A stretch of 64,000 bases of DNA from Dendrophyllia cribrosa. Its lineage: Eukaryota > Cnidaria > Anthozoa > Scleractinia > Dendrophylliidae. The notes beneath the pieces are model-generated. The model worked only from the letters and a program-made list of their open reading frames with translations. It was not told the DNA's origin and made no database searches. Shown here one piece after another: positions 16,001-28,400 of the stretch (the stretch's first letter is position 1; each line of letters starts with the position of its first letter). The position numbers and the translations under genes were made by a program. Location: positions 2,617,001 through 2,681,000 of the forward strand of contig JAJLRJ010000006.1 of NCBI GenBank assembly GCA_024195265.1. The letters are read 5' to 3'.

Positions 16001-19000
16001 ATTGAATAAAAAATGTGTAAACCCACAACATCAAACTTAGCTGTTTATGCAGATGTTGTAGGTTAAAATTATTTCAACCTACTGTAAGTTAATTTTTATT
16101 TTCCTTTGTCCCAGATTCATTAACATAATCTCAGAAAAAGGAAATTAAAAAATAATTTTAATACAGTGGTATTACACGTATAATCTTAAATTGCACGTCC
16201 TGAGGGAATGTGATATACAAGACCTATAATAATTACGGGAAATAATTTTGAATTCACAGGTTACTACTTTCAAAATGAGAATACTGAGAATATGATTCAC
16301 TTTTTTGTAACAATACAATAAAATATGCATAAACTGTTAAAAAAAATGTGCCCGCTGACTCTTTTGCAATCAAAGGCTTTTATGCGCCAACTTGCAAATA
16401 CAAAACAGTTGGACCCCCCATCTCCTGGACATTAATTTTGCTTCACCGACTCCCCCCCCCCCCACCCCCTGCATCAAACTCCCCACCCTCCCCTCCCTCC
16501 AAACCTGCCTCCATGGGTAAGGCAGGTGACCATTACATATTGTGGGCCCTCGATGTTAACAGCCATTTGACCAATCAAGTGAAATTTCAGCCCACGGCTA
16601 TGACTCATTTAACACTTCGCACATTCATGAGTTAAAAATTAGGAAGAACAAATGCCACTTGCTAATATGGACTCTCTAGGACAAAAGCTCTTCATTCCAA
16701 TATGCAGCCAAATCCTGCCTTGTAAATAATGTGCTTTTAAAGTGCCTATGAAATGAAATTTATTTTTTGATATATCGAAAGTTTCACCCTTTTAGACCTT
16801 GGAATAAAAGGTTTAAAGTGTTAGGGACGATGCGAAATGCTTTTTTTATGGTCTCAAAGTTAGGTTGTTGGCGCTAAAAAGTGGCTCCAATTTGTGCGCG
16901 GCCAAAACCAGTGTCATATTACACTGTGACGTAAATAGTTGTACAAACTGCTGCGGGAATATAGAGAACAAGAGAGCTGACAAGAGACGTCGCTAGAGGT
17001 GGACCAATATTATGTGGAGAGCGGCCTCAAACATACGAGATATTAGAATTCTTCGATAACAGAGGGTGTAACAAAGCTTTATTTTGCTCCAGAGGAAAAT
17101 AGGCCGGCGAAATACACGAAATTTGTTCGTCGACATCGGAAAGGGTACGTCAAGCGATGTTGTCAATGAAAGCGCTTATTGTTAAGATTAATATTATTTT
17201 GCAAAAGAAAATAACATTCCGGCCGGTGAGGCCGTTTAATCAAGCATAATTTTTCCAATCCATATCCTGTTTGGAAGTTCCTTCAAGCCTCGGCTCGACT
17301 GGAGAGCCGTCGAAGTCAGCGAGGCCTACAAAAATATACTGACTCGATCGGCACTGACTGGCGAGTAATATAAATGTTTATACGGTATTCCGAATTATAA
17401 AATTCAAAGTGCAGCGACGCAAGTGTTCACTGGAAGGCGTCTATTCTACGGAACATCTATAAAAAATCTACACGTACAAATGCGTAAGACTATTCGAAAC
17501 AAAATACATCGCTGAATCATTGCGTGTTCGATCAGATCAATTTTTATACAATGAAATATAAATCAGACATAAATGTAAACACGATACTTTGAACTCACTT
17601 ACAAGCCGCCAAGTGGTTAAAATTTCCAGAAACGATCAATCGCTGGCAAGACACTGAACTAAGAAGCATAATTATTACGTATATACTTGAGTTCAAACAT
17701 TTTGAATAAATAAATAAAAAAATACGCTATCAAGGCACCTTGCCGCTAAAAATACACCATTCACATTCAATTCAGCAAGCCGCCTGAAAAACACCACCTC
17801 GGATATGCATAACATATCAGTATAATTTAGAAACTTTCAATAGCAAGCCGCCAAGACATATCCTTCGCATTGAAAAAAGAACTTTAAGTAGACGAGCGAA
17901 TTGCCAAGCCGATAAAATAAGTTCATAACCTCCACGCGCGATCAATGAACTTCAGAGAAGACCGGCCGAGTCGCTAATACGCTAATATCATGATTGTTTG
18001 TACTACAAATATATCGTTCCCGTTCGATAAACGCTAGTCAACGAGCCACTAAAAAGAAATAACAAAAACGCCTCTGCGTTCAATAAGCTTACAACTCAAC
18101 TGTCGAACCCCTGAGACGCTGTGCTACTGAAATGTATACCTTTCACGTTCAATAATCTAAATGATCAAAGTCCGTCTTTTTCATGTTCACTTCCTTCGCT
18201 CAAGCGGCACAGTCGGTTCGTCTCGCTACGGCAAAACTACAGTGGACACGATCATTTCAGTTGATCAAGAGTGATCCGAAACTGATCCTCTTCACCTTCA
18301 GAGGACTGTAAAGAAACAAATTAGGCGCTGTCTGACATTTGTACAGCCAAAAACGTTGGCAAAATGACCATCACGCTAAAGGATTCCAAGGGAATTATAG
18401 CGTAAACAAACCAATGTGTCATACTAGTTACGTAATTTACGTCATCACGCACGCCCACTCGCCCCCAGGCTCTCCAAAAATTGGAGCCACTTTTCAACCG
18501 AAGTGACGCATCTTCGAGGGGCTAAAAAACCGATTTTCTTTCTTTTCCTCGGGAAATGATTATTGTTTTCGTTCTTTGCACATAATAAACTAATGAAAAA
18601 CGAAGAAAAAAAATTCATTTCATAGGCACTTTAAAGGACCCCTCTTATTATGGAAAGAAGTTGAATCCCTGGTGAAAACAACTCTGACGTTCACATACAT
18701 TGGTTCTTTCTATTATGGACACCATCTATATAATTTTATGATGCCAAAAGTGTCTGCTGGAGCAAGAGATGAACATACACGTGCATGTATAAGTATAACT
18801 CACCGGTTTGACTCAAAGGGATAAGTAATGAACTTGGCATCAAAAGGAATGTCTGGTAGATTGTTGTTGTACTTGACCCTGGACACAAAATCTGCTTTGC
18901 TGCGATAAAGAAAACATGGCAATGGTTTGTGTACATGTAACATTTTACTGATACATGTATCAATGCTTAATATTGTTTACATGAAAAAGATGACTGGCCT

Positions 19001-20682
19001 GGCATTTCAGATACATGCCCAAAACATATCACCCTGAGAAAACAGACAACATTCCATGGTGGCTGGTGGCTGGTTGCACATACACACTCCCCCCCTCCCC
19101 TCCATATAGTTTATCATAATTATACATCTATATTAATTTTTTGTGCTTTTGATTGTTTTGGGGATGGGGTGGCTGGCTGTCAGTGAGTGACATGTATAGC
19201 ATTAATTTTTTTTCCAGGAATTCTGCAGATATCATTTCTACAGGAAATATTTCCTCTGGGCATAATGTTCCATGTCTAGAACATTTAACAAATGACTATA
19301 ATGTGGTGGTTCAAATTTTTCTTTTGTTTGAAAGTTTTCAATCCAGTTTAATATTTATTTTTCTTTGTCTCAAATTCATTACTATAATCTTAGACAAATG
19401 AAAACAAAAATCAAACTGGTTTGAACATAATTTTGAAACCAAAGAAAAATTTGAACCACAACAAATAATACATGAATACCACTTCTTACCTTACTGTTGA
19501 ACGCAGTGAGCCCTGCCTGTAACAGACAACAGAAATAAATGTATTTATAAAATTTTGTTCACACATGTGACTTGTTAATATGCACCATGTGATTGGTTGT
19601 GCACAGGTCAGTTGAGGCTGTGTCAACATAGGTATGACATCGCATAACATTTTGTTGGCTTTATTTTATAAAAGAAACAGAAAATGGCCACTTTGCAAAC
19701 ACTCAAGGAGGCTTGAGATAATTGGAAAGTATTAATATGATCACATTAATTTGAGCTCTCCATTCCCTCCTGCATTTGCTTCAGGCCTTGCAAGTATATG
19801 TATGCCACTTTCTGTGGACAGTGAAAAGTCATGACTTTTCAACTTTTCACGAAATGAGTCAACATACTCTACATTTAGTTTTGACACATGTCATTTTTGT
19901 CATGTGTTTTACTTTTTTCATTATTCATTGGTTTGCTGAGACAGTGTAGAAAGTACTAATGAATAGCCCTTATCGTAGATGAGTACGCCACGCCAACATA
20001 TCAGCAGTTTCTCGCTTTCTTGACCCTATAGTCTCGTTTTGATGTTTACGCTCATCGTCGTCAGAGGTTCTCGTAAACATCAAAACAAGACTATAGGGTC
20101 AAGAAAGCGAGAAACCGCTGATATGTTGGCGTGGCGTACTCATCTATGATAAGGGCCATTAACTCTGTTCAACTGTTGTGCTTCCCTTCACCAAGACAGC
20201 CAATGATTTTACTTTGCAACTTTCATTAGAATTTTATTGGGAATATAAGAAAAACCTATGGAAATAGATATTGATGTTTGCATGATCATGTGTAATTACT
20301 TCACTGAGCCTTTTGGATCATGGAAATGTGCTGTGCTTTGTATAAATACATGTAAGTGTCAGTTTAGAAAGAGTTTTCATCTATCAAAAACTTGAAATTT
20401 AATATAAAAGCCCAAAATGCTGGAAAATGAAAATTCTGGTGTTTCATTTTCAAAAATTTTCGGGGGGTGCATGCCCGCGGACCCCCCTAGAAAGGACGGG
20501 CAGAAGCCCGTCTATTGGGTCCGAAACATTTGTGCCCCCAGTTTTTCAAGGCTTGCTACGGCCCTGAATACGACGCAAAACTAAACGCAGACGAGTTTAC
20601 AAAACGTGGAACATGACAGCCAAGAGTGAAAAACTCACCTCCGGTCTTGATTTTTTTGCCCATCCTGAACAGTTGGTGCCAT
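7768..20682 (-). CDS. PAF1: RNA polymerase II-associated factor 1 (PAF1), complete, 15 exons
   Basis: PAF1 is the scaffold of the nuclear PAF1 complex, which travels with RNA polymerase II and supports elongation, H2B ubiquitination and H3K4/K79 methylation. Exons in coding order: 20639-20682, 19490-19516, 18804-18899, 15874-15995, 15471-15537, 14700-14801, 13978-14026, 13286-13342, 13086-13154, 12753-12856, 11148-11264, 10306-10372, 9681-9742, 9184-9295 and 7768-8094. They sum to 1422 nt and stay in one frame, giving 473 residues. The start is MAPTVQDG, matching the conserved MAPT opening. Recognisable blocks include [90 protein letters not shown] and [11 protein letters not shown]. The last exon encodes an acidic Glu/Asp/Ser tail typical of the family. 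All boundaries are GT-AG; the donor of exon 7 (GTTGTA) is weak. Exon 2 is only 27 nt. The human protein is slightly longer, mostly in the acidic tail. Confidence 0.96.
8193..8481. mobile_element. MITE with TAGGGAGCTTAAG ends (copy A)
   Basis: The termini TAGGGAGCTTAAG and its inverted form (GCTTAAACTCCCTA) bound a sequence that clearly matches a second copy at 52548-52917 along its length. Shared blocks include TTCCCTGCAAAACAACAA and GACAATCCAGTCACATTAGA. It is in the last PAF1 intron. This copy is the shorter and more diverged one. Confidence 0.8.
8585..9073. mobile_element. TA-flanked TIR element, CAGTGGATTCCCATTATCTC ends
   Basis: Terminal inverted repeats CAGTGGATTCCCATTATCTC and GAGATAATGGGACTCCACTG are flanked by TA on both sides (8583-8584 and 9074-9075). 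Internally there are several GAGATATCGGGG-like motifs. This is the look of a non-autonomous pogo/Tigger-type Tc1/mariner element. It has no transposase and sits in the last PAF1 intron. Confidence 0.8.
9990..10018 (+). repeat. C homopolymer, 29 bases
   Basis: An uninterrupted run of C in the PAF1 intron between exons 13 and 12. On the PAF1 sense strand it is poly-G. Confidence 0.85.
10588..11059. mobile_element. TAGAGCGG fold-back element inserted beside a relic of its own family
   Basis: 10778-11059 is a full copy with inverted ends (TAGAGCGGTGTTCACT... and ...AGTGAAAACCGCTCTA). 10588-10777 is a truncated copy of the same family, including the shared block GTAATTA-CTTTAATTGGTTTTGGTTTT. The family also contains GATTGGCTA and CAATCACA blocks. 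Other copies are at 29575-30153, around 48365-48838 and at 57829-58086. It lies in a PAF1 intron. Confidence 0.7.
11305..11966. mobile_element. TTAA-flanked non-autonomous element (GGACGTTCGCGC ends)
   Basis: TTAA occurs at 11301-11304 and 11967-11970. The inner ends GGACGTTCGCGC and GCGAACATCC are inverted copies. The 662-bp interior carries GGGGTCACC motifs and no open reading frame of note. TTAA target duplications suggest a piggyBac-like or other TTAA-specific transposase supplied in trans. It lies in the PAF1 intron between exons 11 and 10. Confidence 0.65.
12366..12722. mobile_element. Possible TIR element (CAGTGGCTTCCCC ends)
   Basis: CAGTGGCTTCCCC at the left and GAGGAAGCCGCTG at the right are imperfect inverted copies bounding about 357 bp in a PAF1 intron. 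I see no clear target duplication, so this is tentative; the ends recall hAT-type termini. Confidence 0.4.
13780..13930 (-). repeat. Fragment of a LINE reverse-transcriptase ORF tail
   Basis: On the minus strand a short stretch reads [20 protein letters not shown]. This resembles the conserved C-terminal tail of many non-LTR retrotransposon ORF2 proteins, which typically reads like TRYGxxSxxxxGxKxWN. No start, stop or reverse-transcriptase core is present. It ends just downstream of PAF1 exon 7 and is a dead fragment. Confidence 0.5.
14196..14623. mobile_element. TA-flanked element, CCGTATTTATTCGATTA ends
   Basis: Inverted ends CCGTATTTATTCGATTAAG and TTAATCGAATAAATACGG are flanked by TA (14194-14195 and 14624-14625). 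The interior repeats the motif TCGAATAAGCGCCCA many times in both halves. This is a non-autonomous Tc1/mariner-type element in a PAF1 intron. Confidence 0.8.
15409..15430 (+). repeat. C homopolymer, 22 bases
   Basis: An uninterrupted C run 40 bases from PAF1 exon 5. On the PAF1 sense strand it is poly-G just downstream of the donor site. Confidence 0.8.
16741..18630. mobile_element. 1.9-kb TTAA-flanked TIR element with internal tandem monomers
   Basis: AGTGCCTATGAAATGAA at the left end and TTCATTTCATAGGCACT at the right end are perfect inverted copies, flanked by TTAA at 16737-16740 and 18631-18634. Inverted similarity continues inward with gaps (AAAAGTGGCTCCAA near 16877; its complement near 18481), so the TIRs exceed 100 bp. 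The interior (about 17590-18170) is a run of diverged tandem monomers of roughly 60-75 bp built on CAAGCCGCC and CGTTCAATAA motifs. No transposase is seen. It fills most of the large PAF1 intron between exons 4 and 3. Confidence 0.75.
19965..20156. repeat. Long near-perfect inverted repeat (about 84-nt arms)
   Basis: The left arm (GCCCTTATCGTAGATGAGTA onward) is an almost perfect inverted copy of the right arm. The loop is about 21 bases (centre near 20061). Transcribed with PAF1 as part of intron 1, it would form a long hairpin. It is most easily explained as a palindromic MITE. Confidence 0.75.
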
Positions 20683-22422
20683 TTTGAGCCAGGAGAAACT
20701 CTGAAGGACATGAAATAACCGCTACACTGCTTCAATTTTACGCTACATGTTCGCATGTGCGTCTTCTTCTAAAATCCAAGATGGCTGGCTGACTGTGACA
20801 GTGAGTGCAAACGAAAAAGACTGGTACTGACTCTAGTCCCCTTGTCTACTCGGCGATTCATTTTGATTTTCATTTCGCATCTCTTGCTCTCTGCCTGCTC
20901 TCTGCGGCGCTCTCTGCAATGGATAAATCAATAGAAACAAGGTCAATTTTCAATGTGTGTTTTTCCATTAATCAGCCTTCAAATTGTTCTACCAAAAGCA
21001 TAAAAATTCGACTGACAGTTGCTTCAGTCACCACAGCAGTCAAAATGATTTAAATTTGTTTCATGTATGAAAATGGAATGCTATTTTAAAAACAACAACA
21101 GGAGCCCCGACAGCAACTTTAGCTATATTTCTATTGAGATTTTAAAAAGGCCACTAAAACTCATGCTGGAAGAAAGTCGTTATTTAAATAATGATTTCAA
21201 CTCACTCCCATTTTATTTCTAAAAAACGTAAATAAGAAAGCAAAGAGGACAGAAATATATTAATGAGGTCGGCCTTGCTTAAAACAGTTGTTCTGCAAAC
21301 AAGTAACCATTTATAAGCCCAGTTTATTGACTTAATTTTTCTACTACAGGCGTAGAGTTTTCGAACAATAATTCACTCTTTTTTTAGGTGGTTGACCACC
21401 GAGGAAAAAATGGACCTTCCCTAGACCACAAACTCTTTCAGCATACAATGTAATCAAAGACAGAAATTGTAACAGTTTAAGTTTGTTCAGCTTTTGAACC
21501 ATGATATGTTACTTATTTTCTTTACCTTATTTGACAGCTCGATTGTTTTCATTTTATTTGAATAGTAAAATCTAGAACTAAACGCACTTTGATTAAAGTT
21601 TAGTCGCGGTTTAATTTCTGATCTTCTTTTAGTTATTACTGGTAGTTATTTATTTGTAGACATTTTGTAAGAAATAATCCATGCGTTAAAAGTTCAGAAA
21701 TTTCCCGCTACTGTTTCATCCGGGCAGAGTTCAGAGTTTTAAGTTTTTCCAGTTTGAAAGCAGGTCATCAATTTGCTACTAATATATGTATAAAAATCCA
21801 ACTTGTGTTTGCCAACGAAAATGACTACGAATAACTATGTAAACTTCCATTATATTCGTTGTTGAGATATAAACATATAAACCACTGATTTATATACACC
21901 CGCACTAAAACCTTTAAAAAAGTAGCAAAATCTTTGCGCGCTAAGTTCCAACAATTTTTTTCGATACCTTCACGACTAAACGACCAACTACAAAAGTTAT
22001 GCTGGCTGGTTTAAATCACTAACAAGTCATCTTTTAGAAAAACTCGACTCTTTCTAATTTCCGTTTCCTTCGCGCATTTTTATTAAAATCGCTCTCTATC
22101 TCAGTTTTTAGTTTACATTTAACACATTATATCAGCAATTTATTCAAATTCATGGAATCCTTGAGAAAACAAATCTCAGTGCTGGTAATATTAGAAAACA
22201 AAGGGACACACCTTGAACGAACACGTATTCATTCATATATTACAGTACTACACCGCGTTTTGATAAAATTAGTGGAGTTCATTCCAACCGGTATTTTATT
22301 TAGATATTTTTGTCTTTCCATCGTTTCAAGTCATTAAAGAAGAAGGAGTAAGCCTTTTTAATTGTCTTTGTTTGTATATTGCAGCTGTATCATCGTATAA
22401 AACTGTCTTTATCCATTCCAAC
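20683..22422. promoter_or_regulatory. Divergent intergenic region between PAF1 and the first secreted-family gene
   Basis: About 1.7 kb separates the PAF1 start codon (minus strand) from the signal-peptide exon of the next gene (plus strand). It must hold the PAF1 promoter and probably the promoter of the neighbour. I see no TATA box or named operator. It is AT-rich and relatively free of the repeats that crowd the rest of the window. Confidence 0.4.
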
Positions 22423-25400
22423 ATGGCAAAACTTTGGAAGGCTATATTCCTGATGTTATGTTTCCACATATCTGCCCAATATGCACAAGGTAGGTTTAAA
22501 CAGACATATTATATCTCACGGCTAAGACTGTTAAAGACTACCAAACTCCACAACGGACACATTTTACACTGATCATCCTCGGAAACCCAAGGAGAGTTAG
22601 TCGGGACGAAGCAGAGTAGAAAAGGGCAAAAAAAAAAAAAACGGCGCGAGAAAAATTGAAGGGAGAGAAAGAGCTTCTCCGAGGATGCCTTTATATCAAC
22701 GTTTCAAGAAGTGAGTAACTGATATACAGAAAGATCTTTACAGTTTCAGTACTTTGATATTTCAGTGCCTTTAAGTTTTTCAGTGAAATTATAATCACAA
22801 ACTGCAAGGAACACCGTGATTTCTATAGCACGCATAAATATAAAGAAAAAAAAACTAAAATTTGTCTTCATTACCCGTTGCAATTGATGAAGCCGGTAAA
22901 TTATATTTTTGACTCTTCTCATTCATGTAACGCTTTAACAACTATAATTTAAATTCTTAGAATCGTGTACTTGCAAGTTTGAAAAATGACTGATCTTGCC
23001 TTTATCTGTTTCCTCATATGTCTTCTGACCTGTATTACTGAAGTGGTCAGTTGAAAAAGTCCCGTAAAAGTCTTCTCTTAATTACTGTTCTGAATCTCAT
23101 CTCTATTAAGCGGTCGGGGTCTGTCTTTGAGCGGTTTATTGTCCAATATGAACGAAAATTACACGATGTTTTAACAACTAAACACAACACATTTCTTCGA
23201 ACGATCGATTCAAAAGCACATGGTAAACAGTATTCGGGGGGTTCCAAGACCCTGCAAACTTAAACTAGTTCCCAGTGTTCAGCGTTCAAAAAAATCTTAA
23301 TTATTCTACAAACAGGAACAGGAACTTTCGGTTCGGAACATCCTCCCGCCCGATGCAGGGAGTGCATCAATACATGAACGTGTCAAAGTTAATAAAGTTC
23401 AACGACAAATTGTTCCACATGTTTCCATCAAGTCAAGTTCAATCAAGTTCAGCAGCTAGATCAGCATCGCAGGCTTCAAACAGGTGTAGCCGCTGCACCG
23501 GACGACGGGTAAGACTTCCAGATGTGGTTCGTAAGGAAACGGACCGGATAAGACCATCACGACCTGGATGGATGGCTTCCACGCGTGCACGTGACCACTG
23601 ACCCCGAGCTACGTGATCCTCACTCACAAGGACCAAGTCCCCTTTACGGATTTCACGACCAACTTTAAACCATTTCTTGAGGGGTGTCAGAGACTTCAGA
23701 TACTCAGCATGCCAACGCCTCCAAAATCCATTTACAAGTCTCTGATGATACTCAAAACGTTTGGTGATGGCTCTTGACGTGTGTTCTGAAACACGGGTAT
23801 CTTTAGTTGGAAAAGCTTGGAGATTTCTTCCAATAAGAATCTGTGCAGGGGTAATAACACTGTAATCACCAGGGTCTGCACCAAGGTAAGTAAGAGGACG
23901 ACTGTTCAGCTGCGCCTCAATTTCAGCCAAAATGGTAGTTAGCTGTTCGGCATCCAACATTGCTTTGGCGAAGATTTTCTTCAGAGGTGTCTTGACACTC
24001 TTTACAAGTCGCTCATAAAAGCCACCCCACCATGGGGCTCTTTCCACAATGAACTTCCACTGAATCTTCTTTTCTGACAATGCGACCTGAGTTTGGTCAG
24101 CTTCTAGTACTCTCCAGCATTGCTGTAGCTCTTTGTTAGCAGCTTTGAATGTTTTTGCATTATCTGACCAAATAATGCTGCACATTCCTCTTCTTGCAAC
24201 CATGCGTCGTAATGCAAGGAGAAATCGTTCAACCGTCATGTTGCTCACCAACTCTAAGTGTACCGCACGGGTAACTGCACAAGTAAATAAACAAATGTAG
24301 GCCTTGTCACCACTGTCTTTCAAATACAAAGGACCAGCAAAATCCAGACCCACATTGGTGAATGGCGGGTTAGGTTTGATTCTATCCTCAGGAAGTGGTG
24401 CCATCCGCTGCGAAAACGGCTTTGTTTGGTAATGGCGACAAATTAAGCAGTTCTTTAATGTCTGACGGACCGTCGATCTTCCTTTGACCAGCCAATATTT
24501 CTGTCGCAGGACTGATAAAGTGTGCTCAACACCAGCATGCAGTTCACGGCAATGAACATCATTAATCAAGAGCTTGACAACAGGATGATTAGAAGGCAAG
24601 ATAATGGGATGCTTCTCCTCTTCTGGTAACAGCGACTTATGAATTCTTCCTCCAACGCGAAGCAAATCACTAGTAGGACACAGAAATGGGTTTAAATTTG
24701 CTAGATTGCTGTTGTTCAAGGGACTTTGGCGTTTAACCAATGGAATTTCTTCAGGAAAACTTGCTTCTTGTACATGGGTTATCAACCATTTCTCTGCCTC
24801 TTGTATCTCAAATCCAGTTAAAGGGCTGACCAATCTTTCCTCTTCCTTCAGCCTTGAGTTGCAAATGAACCTTCTGATCCAGGCAACAGTTCTTAACAAG
24901 CGACCGTACTTGCTGAACCTCGTGAAGTCAATAACTGGCTCTTTGGGTTGCACAACACAACTAACACTAGCTTTACTCTTTCTCTCCATGTCAACAATTA
25001 CATTTGAAGTTTTGGACCTTAAGTCCTCAGGCCAATCTCTTTCGGACTCTTGTAACCAAGAGGGTCCTTTCCACCACAAACGACTCTCTTTCAACTGACT
25101 TACAGATAAGCCTCGGGTAGGTAGATCAGCTGGGTTCTGCGATCCTGGGCAATATCTCCAAACACTAGGATCCAACAGCGACTGTATCTCAATAACACGA
25201 TTAGCAACGAACGGTTTCCACTGTGTGGCTGATCCTCTGATCCAGTGCAAGGTTGAAGAATTGTCTGTCCAACAGACAATGCGGCTTATGGGACAATCAA
25301 TTGCATCTTTAACATAGGTGCATAGTCGAGCAGTTATCACAGCAGCCATCAGCTCTAGACGAGGAAGGGTAATCTTTCGAACAGGAGCCACTCTTGTCTT

Positions 25401-28400
25401 AGACATCACAAGACTGGTGGATGCCTTTCCGTCTTCAGCAACAACTCTGAGATAAACAGCAGTGGCATAAGCAGCTTCCGACGCATCACCAAATGCATGT
25501 AATTCCACCTTAGCATGCTCACTAAATGGCCAATCAGTGTAACATCTTTGAATGTGAAGTTGCTCAAGCTCTGGAAGCTCTTGAACCCACTGTATCCACT
25601 TAATCGAGGTTTCCACAGGTATTTCATCATCCCAACCAACACCCTGGGTCCACAAACTTTGAAGCAATAACTTTGACCTCACTGTAAAGGGAGCAATGAG
25701 ACCGATTGGGTCGAATATCTTAGCCGCCAAAGAAGCTAGCTCTCTCTTTGTGTACAATGTCTCTGATCTTAACTTCAGAGAGTCCACTTCAATCATAAAG
25801 ACAAGGCTGTCTGTTCTCGTATTCCACCTTAAGCCTAAAGCTTTCGTGATTGGATAGGCTCCCGGTAGGTCACTCTCCAACTTGATCAGACTATCTGATG
25901 CTCTATCTTTCTCAGGAATGGCTTGCATAAGCCTAGGCGAATTGCTGGACCATTTTGTCAAATTGAAAGCTGCTTGCTCCATAAGCTCTGTTGAACTTCG
26001 CTGCAATTTCAGTGCTTCGTGCACTCCATCTTTCCCTGAAGCAAAGTCATCAACATAAGTGTTCCTCAGGATTTCGTCTGATGCCTCAGGAAATGTTTCT
26101 TTACATCTTCTTGCATGCTCTTGAATGGTGCAGATGGCAAGAAACGGACTGGAAATAACTCCAAATGTGACCCTTGTCATCCGATAAATCTTAGGCATGA
26201 CATCAGTGTCCAGATCCCTCCACAGGTAACGATGCGAATCCCTATCTTCTTCTTTCAAGCAAATCTGTAAAAACATCTTCTCAATATCACCCATAATACC
26301 CACTTGATTCTTTCGGAAGCGCAAAAGGATCCCAACCAAATCTGGCTGTAATGCAGGGCCCGCTTCTAAGCAGCTGTTAAGAGACACACCATTACTATCC
26401 CTCGCAGATGCATCAAATACAACCCTTGTCTTAGTTGTCTGCTTATCTTCTCTTATGACTGCATGATGTGGAAGATAGAACACAGGGCGCCCATCTGGTG
26501 GTGCAATTTGCTCACAGGGTACTTCCTCTGCTACACCGTCTTTCACATACTTGTTAATGGCCTCTTGATAGGACTTGGCTTTGGCTGGATCTTGGAGCAA
26601 CTTCTTTTCTAGGTTGTACAGCCTACTTTCTGCTTGCTTGTAGTTATCTTTCAATACAACGTTATCCTCTTTCCATGGCAATGACACTTCATATCTACCA
26701 TCCTTGTATGTTAAAGTGTCTTCAAACTTCTTTAAGACCATGGCTTCACTGTTGGTAGTAGAAACTGAACTTTCAACAGGTTTGACACCTATAGACTCCA
26801 AATTCCAGAACGTCTGAAGTGTTTCATTCAATTGTTCCTCAGTAGAAACTTGAACATTCATAGACACAGTACATTCTTGGTCATGACCACCTGTTGGTCC
26901 ACAGAAGACCCAACCTAAGGATGTGCGAACTGCAACGGGTTCATTGAAACCACCTCTTACAATGTCTCTTGACACAAAGGAATAATAGAAATCCATGCCG
27001 ATGAGCACATCTATCTCCTGCTCACCTCTGGGAAATTCTTCAGGAAACTTTAAGTCTTGAAGATGAAACCATCTTGAGGGATGAATATCCACAGCTTCGG
27101 CTGGTCGGCATATAACTGGAGCAGTAAGTGCTTCAATACATTGAGGTTTTCCAGGTTTGTCAACAGGTGCCACAGTAAAAGCAATTCTCTTTCTCAAAGT
27201 GTCCTTAGTTGGCTTTCCTCCAAATCCAGAGACTGCAATCCTAACACTCTTCCCATCCAGACCAATCTCATCAACGACACTCTGCCTAACAAAGGACATT
27301 TGCGAACCAGGATCAAAGAAACATCTGACAACCTTTGAGCACCCATTCGATCCACACAAAACAGCTGGTACAGTTTGCAGAATCACCTTTCCCACTGATT
27401 TGACTGCAATGGAGCTTGCCACAACCGAAGACGACACAGGAGGACCTGAGGATGAGGATGGTAATTCAGCGTTTTTTGTCTTGACTTCTTCCTCGTGAGG
27501 CTTGACTGAATCCAAATGCAGGAGACTGTGATGTTTACCCTGGCAGTATTTGCAAGAAGGTTTTTGGCACACCTCGGCTCTATGACCAAATTCAAGGCAC
27601 CGAAAGCACAGCCCTTTAGACAACACCTTTCTGAACCTTTCCTTCACTGGCAATGACAGAAAACTAACGCACGACCACACACCATGGTTTTTCTGACAAA
27701 TGACACACTTGCTATATTGAGTTGTTACAGGTAATGAAAAGGTGGATGACTTTCGTGAAGGGTTAAACTTGAAACGGGTTCCACGATTCCCAAGACTATC
27801 CTTTGCAGGAGGCTTTGAGTCGAGAGAGGGAGGCTGTGAAGACTCTTTCGCTCTTATCAATTGCTCCAAGAAGGCAAACAATGTTTTTACTTCCACACAG
27901 TCCTCTTTACCAAGGTCTTTATGATCCCCAAGTTCTAGTTCCCATTTTTCAACAACATCTTTCGGCAACTTGTCAACAATTAAAGGCACAAGAACAGGAG
28001 CCAATGTTTCAGAATTATACTTCTCACCCATAGATTCAACAGAACGAACATGTCCAACTACTTGATCATAGAATTTACGCATGGACAATGCATCTTCAGA
28101 ACTCAAGCGTGGTAAATGAATCAGAGATCTTACATGTGCATCAAGGATCACCCTGGGATGGCCAAATCTTTCCTTCAGGGTCGCCAAAACCGGCTGATAA
28201 TTCGATTGTACAACTGCAAATCCCTTCACTGCCTCGGCAGCCGAATCCTTTAATGATCTCATTAGGTATTCTAATTTCTGAACATCTGCTAAAGATGGAT
28301 TATCAACTACTGACACTTTGATCGACTGGTAATAAGGCTGCCAACTCAGAACATCTCCATCGAAGGTTGGCAGTTCAATCTTCGGTAGCTTGACCTGTAC

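Noticed and set aside
17060..17165. Short open stretch ([17 protein letters not shown]...) inside the TTAA element
   Set aside because: Too short and without a recognised family; it may be a captured fragment, but I cannot support a gene.
20440..20570. GGGGGGTGCATGCCCGCGGACCCCCC block
   Set aside because: It looks like a fragment of a transposon, but no boundaries or partner copy in this window allow a call.
20805..21053. 82-codon frame upstream of PAF1
   Set aside because: It lies in the promoter region on the opposite strand, without leader, domain or splice support.
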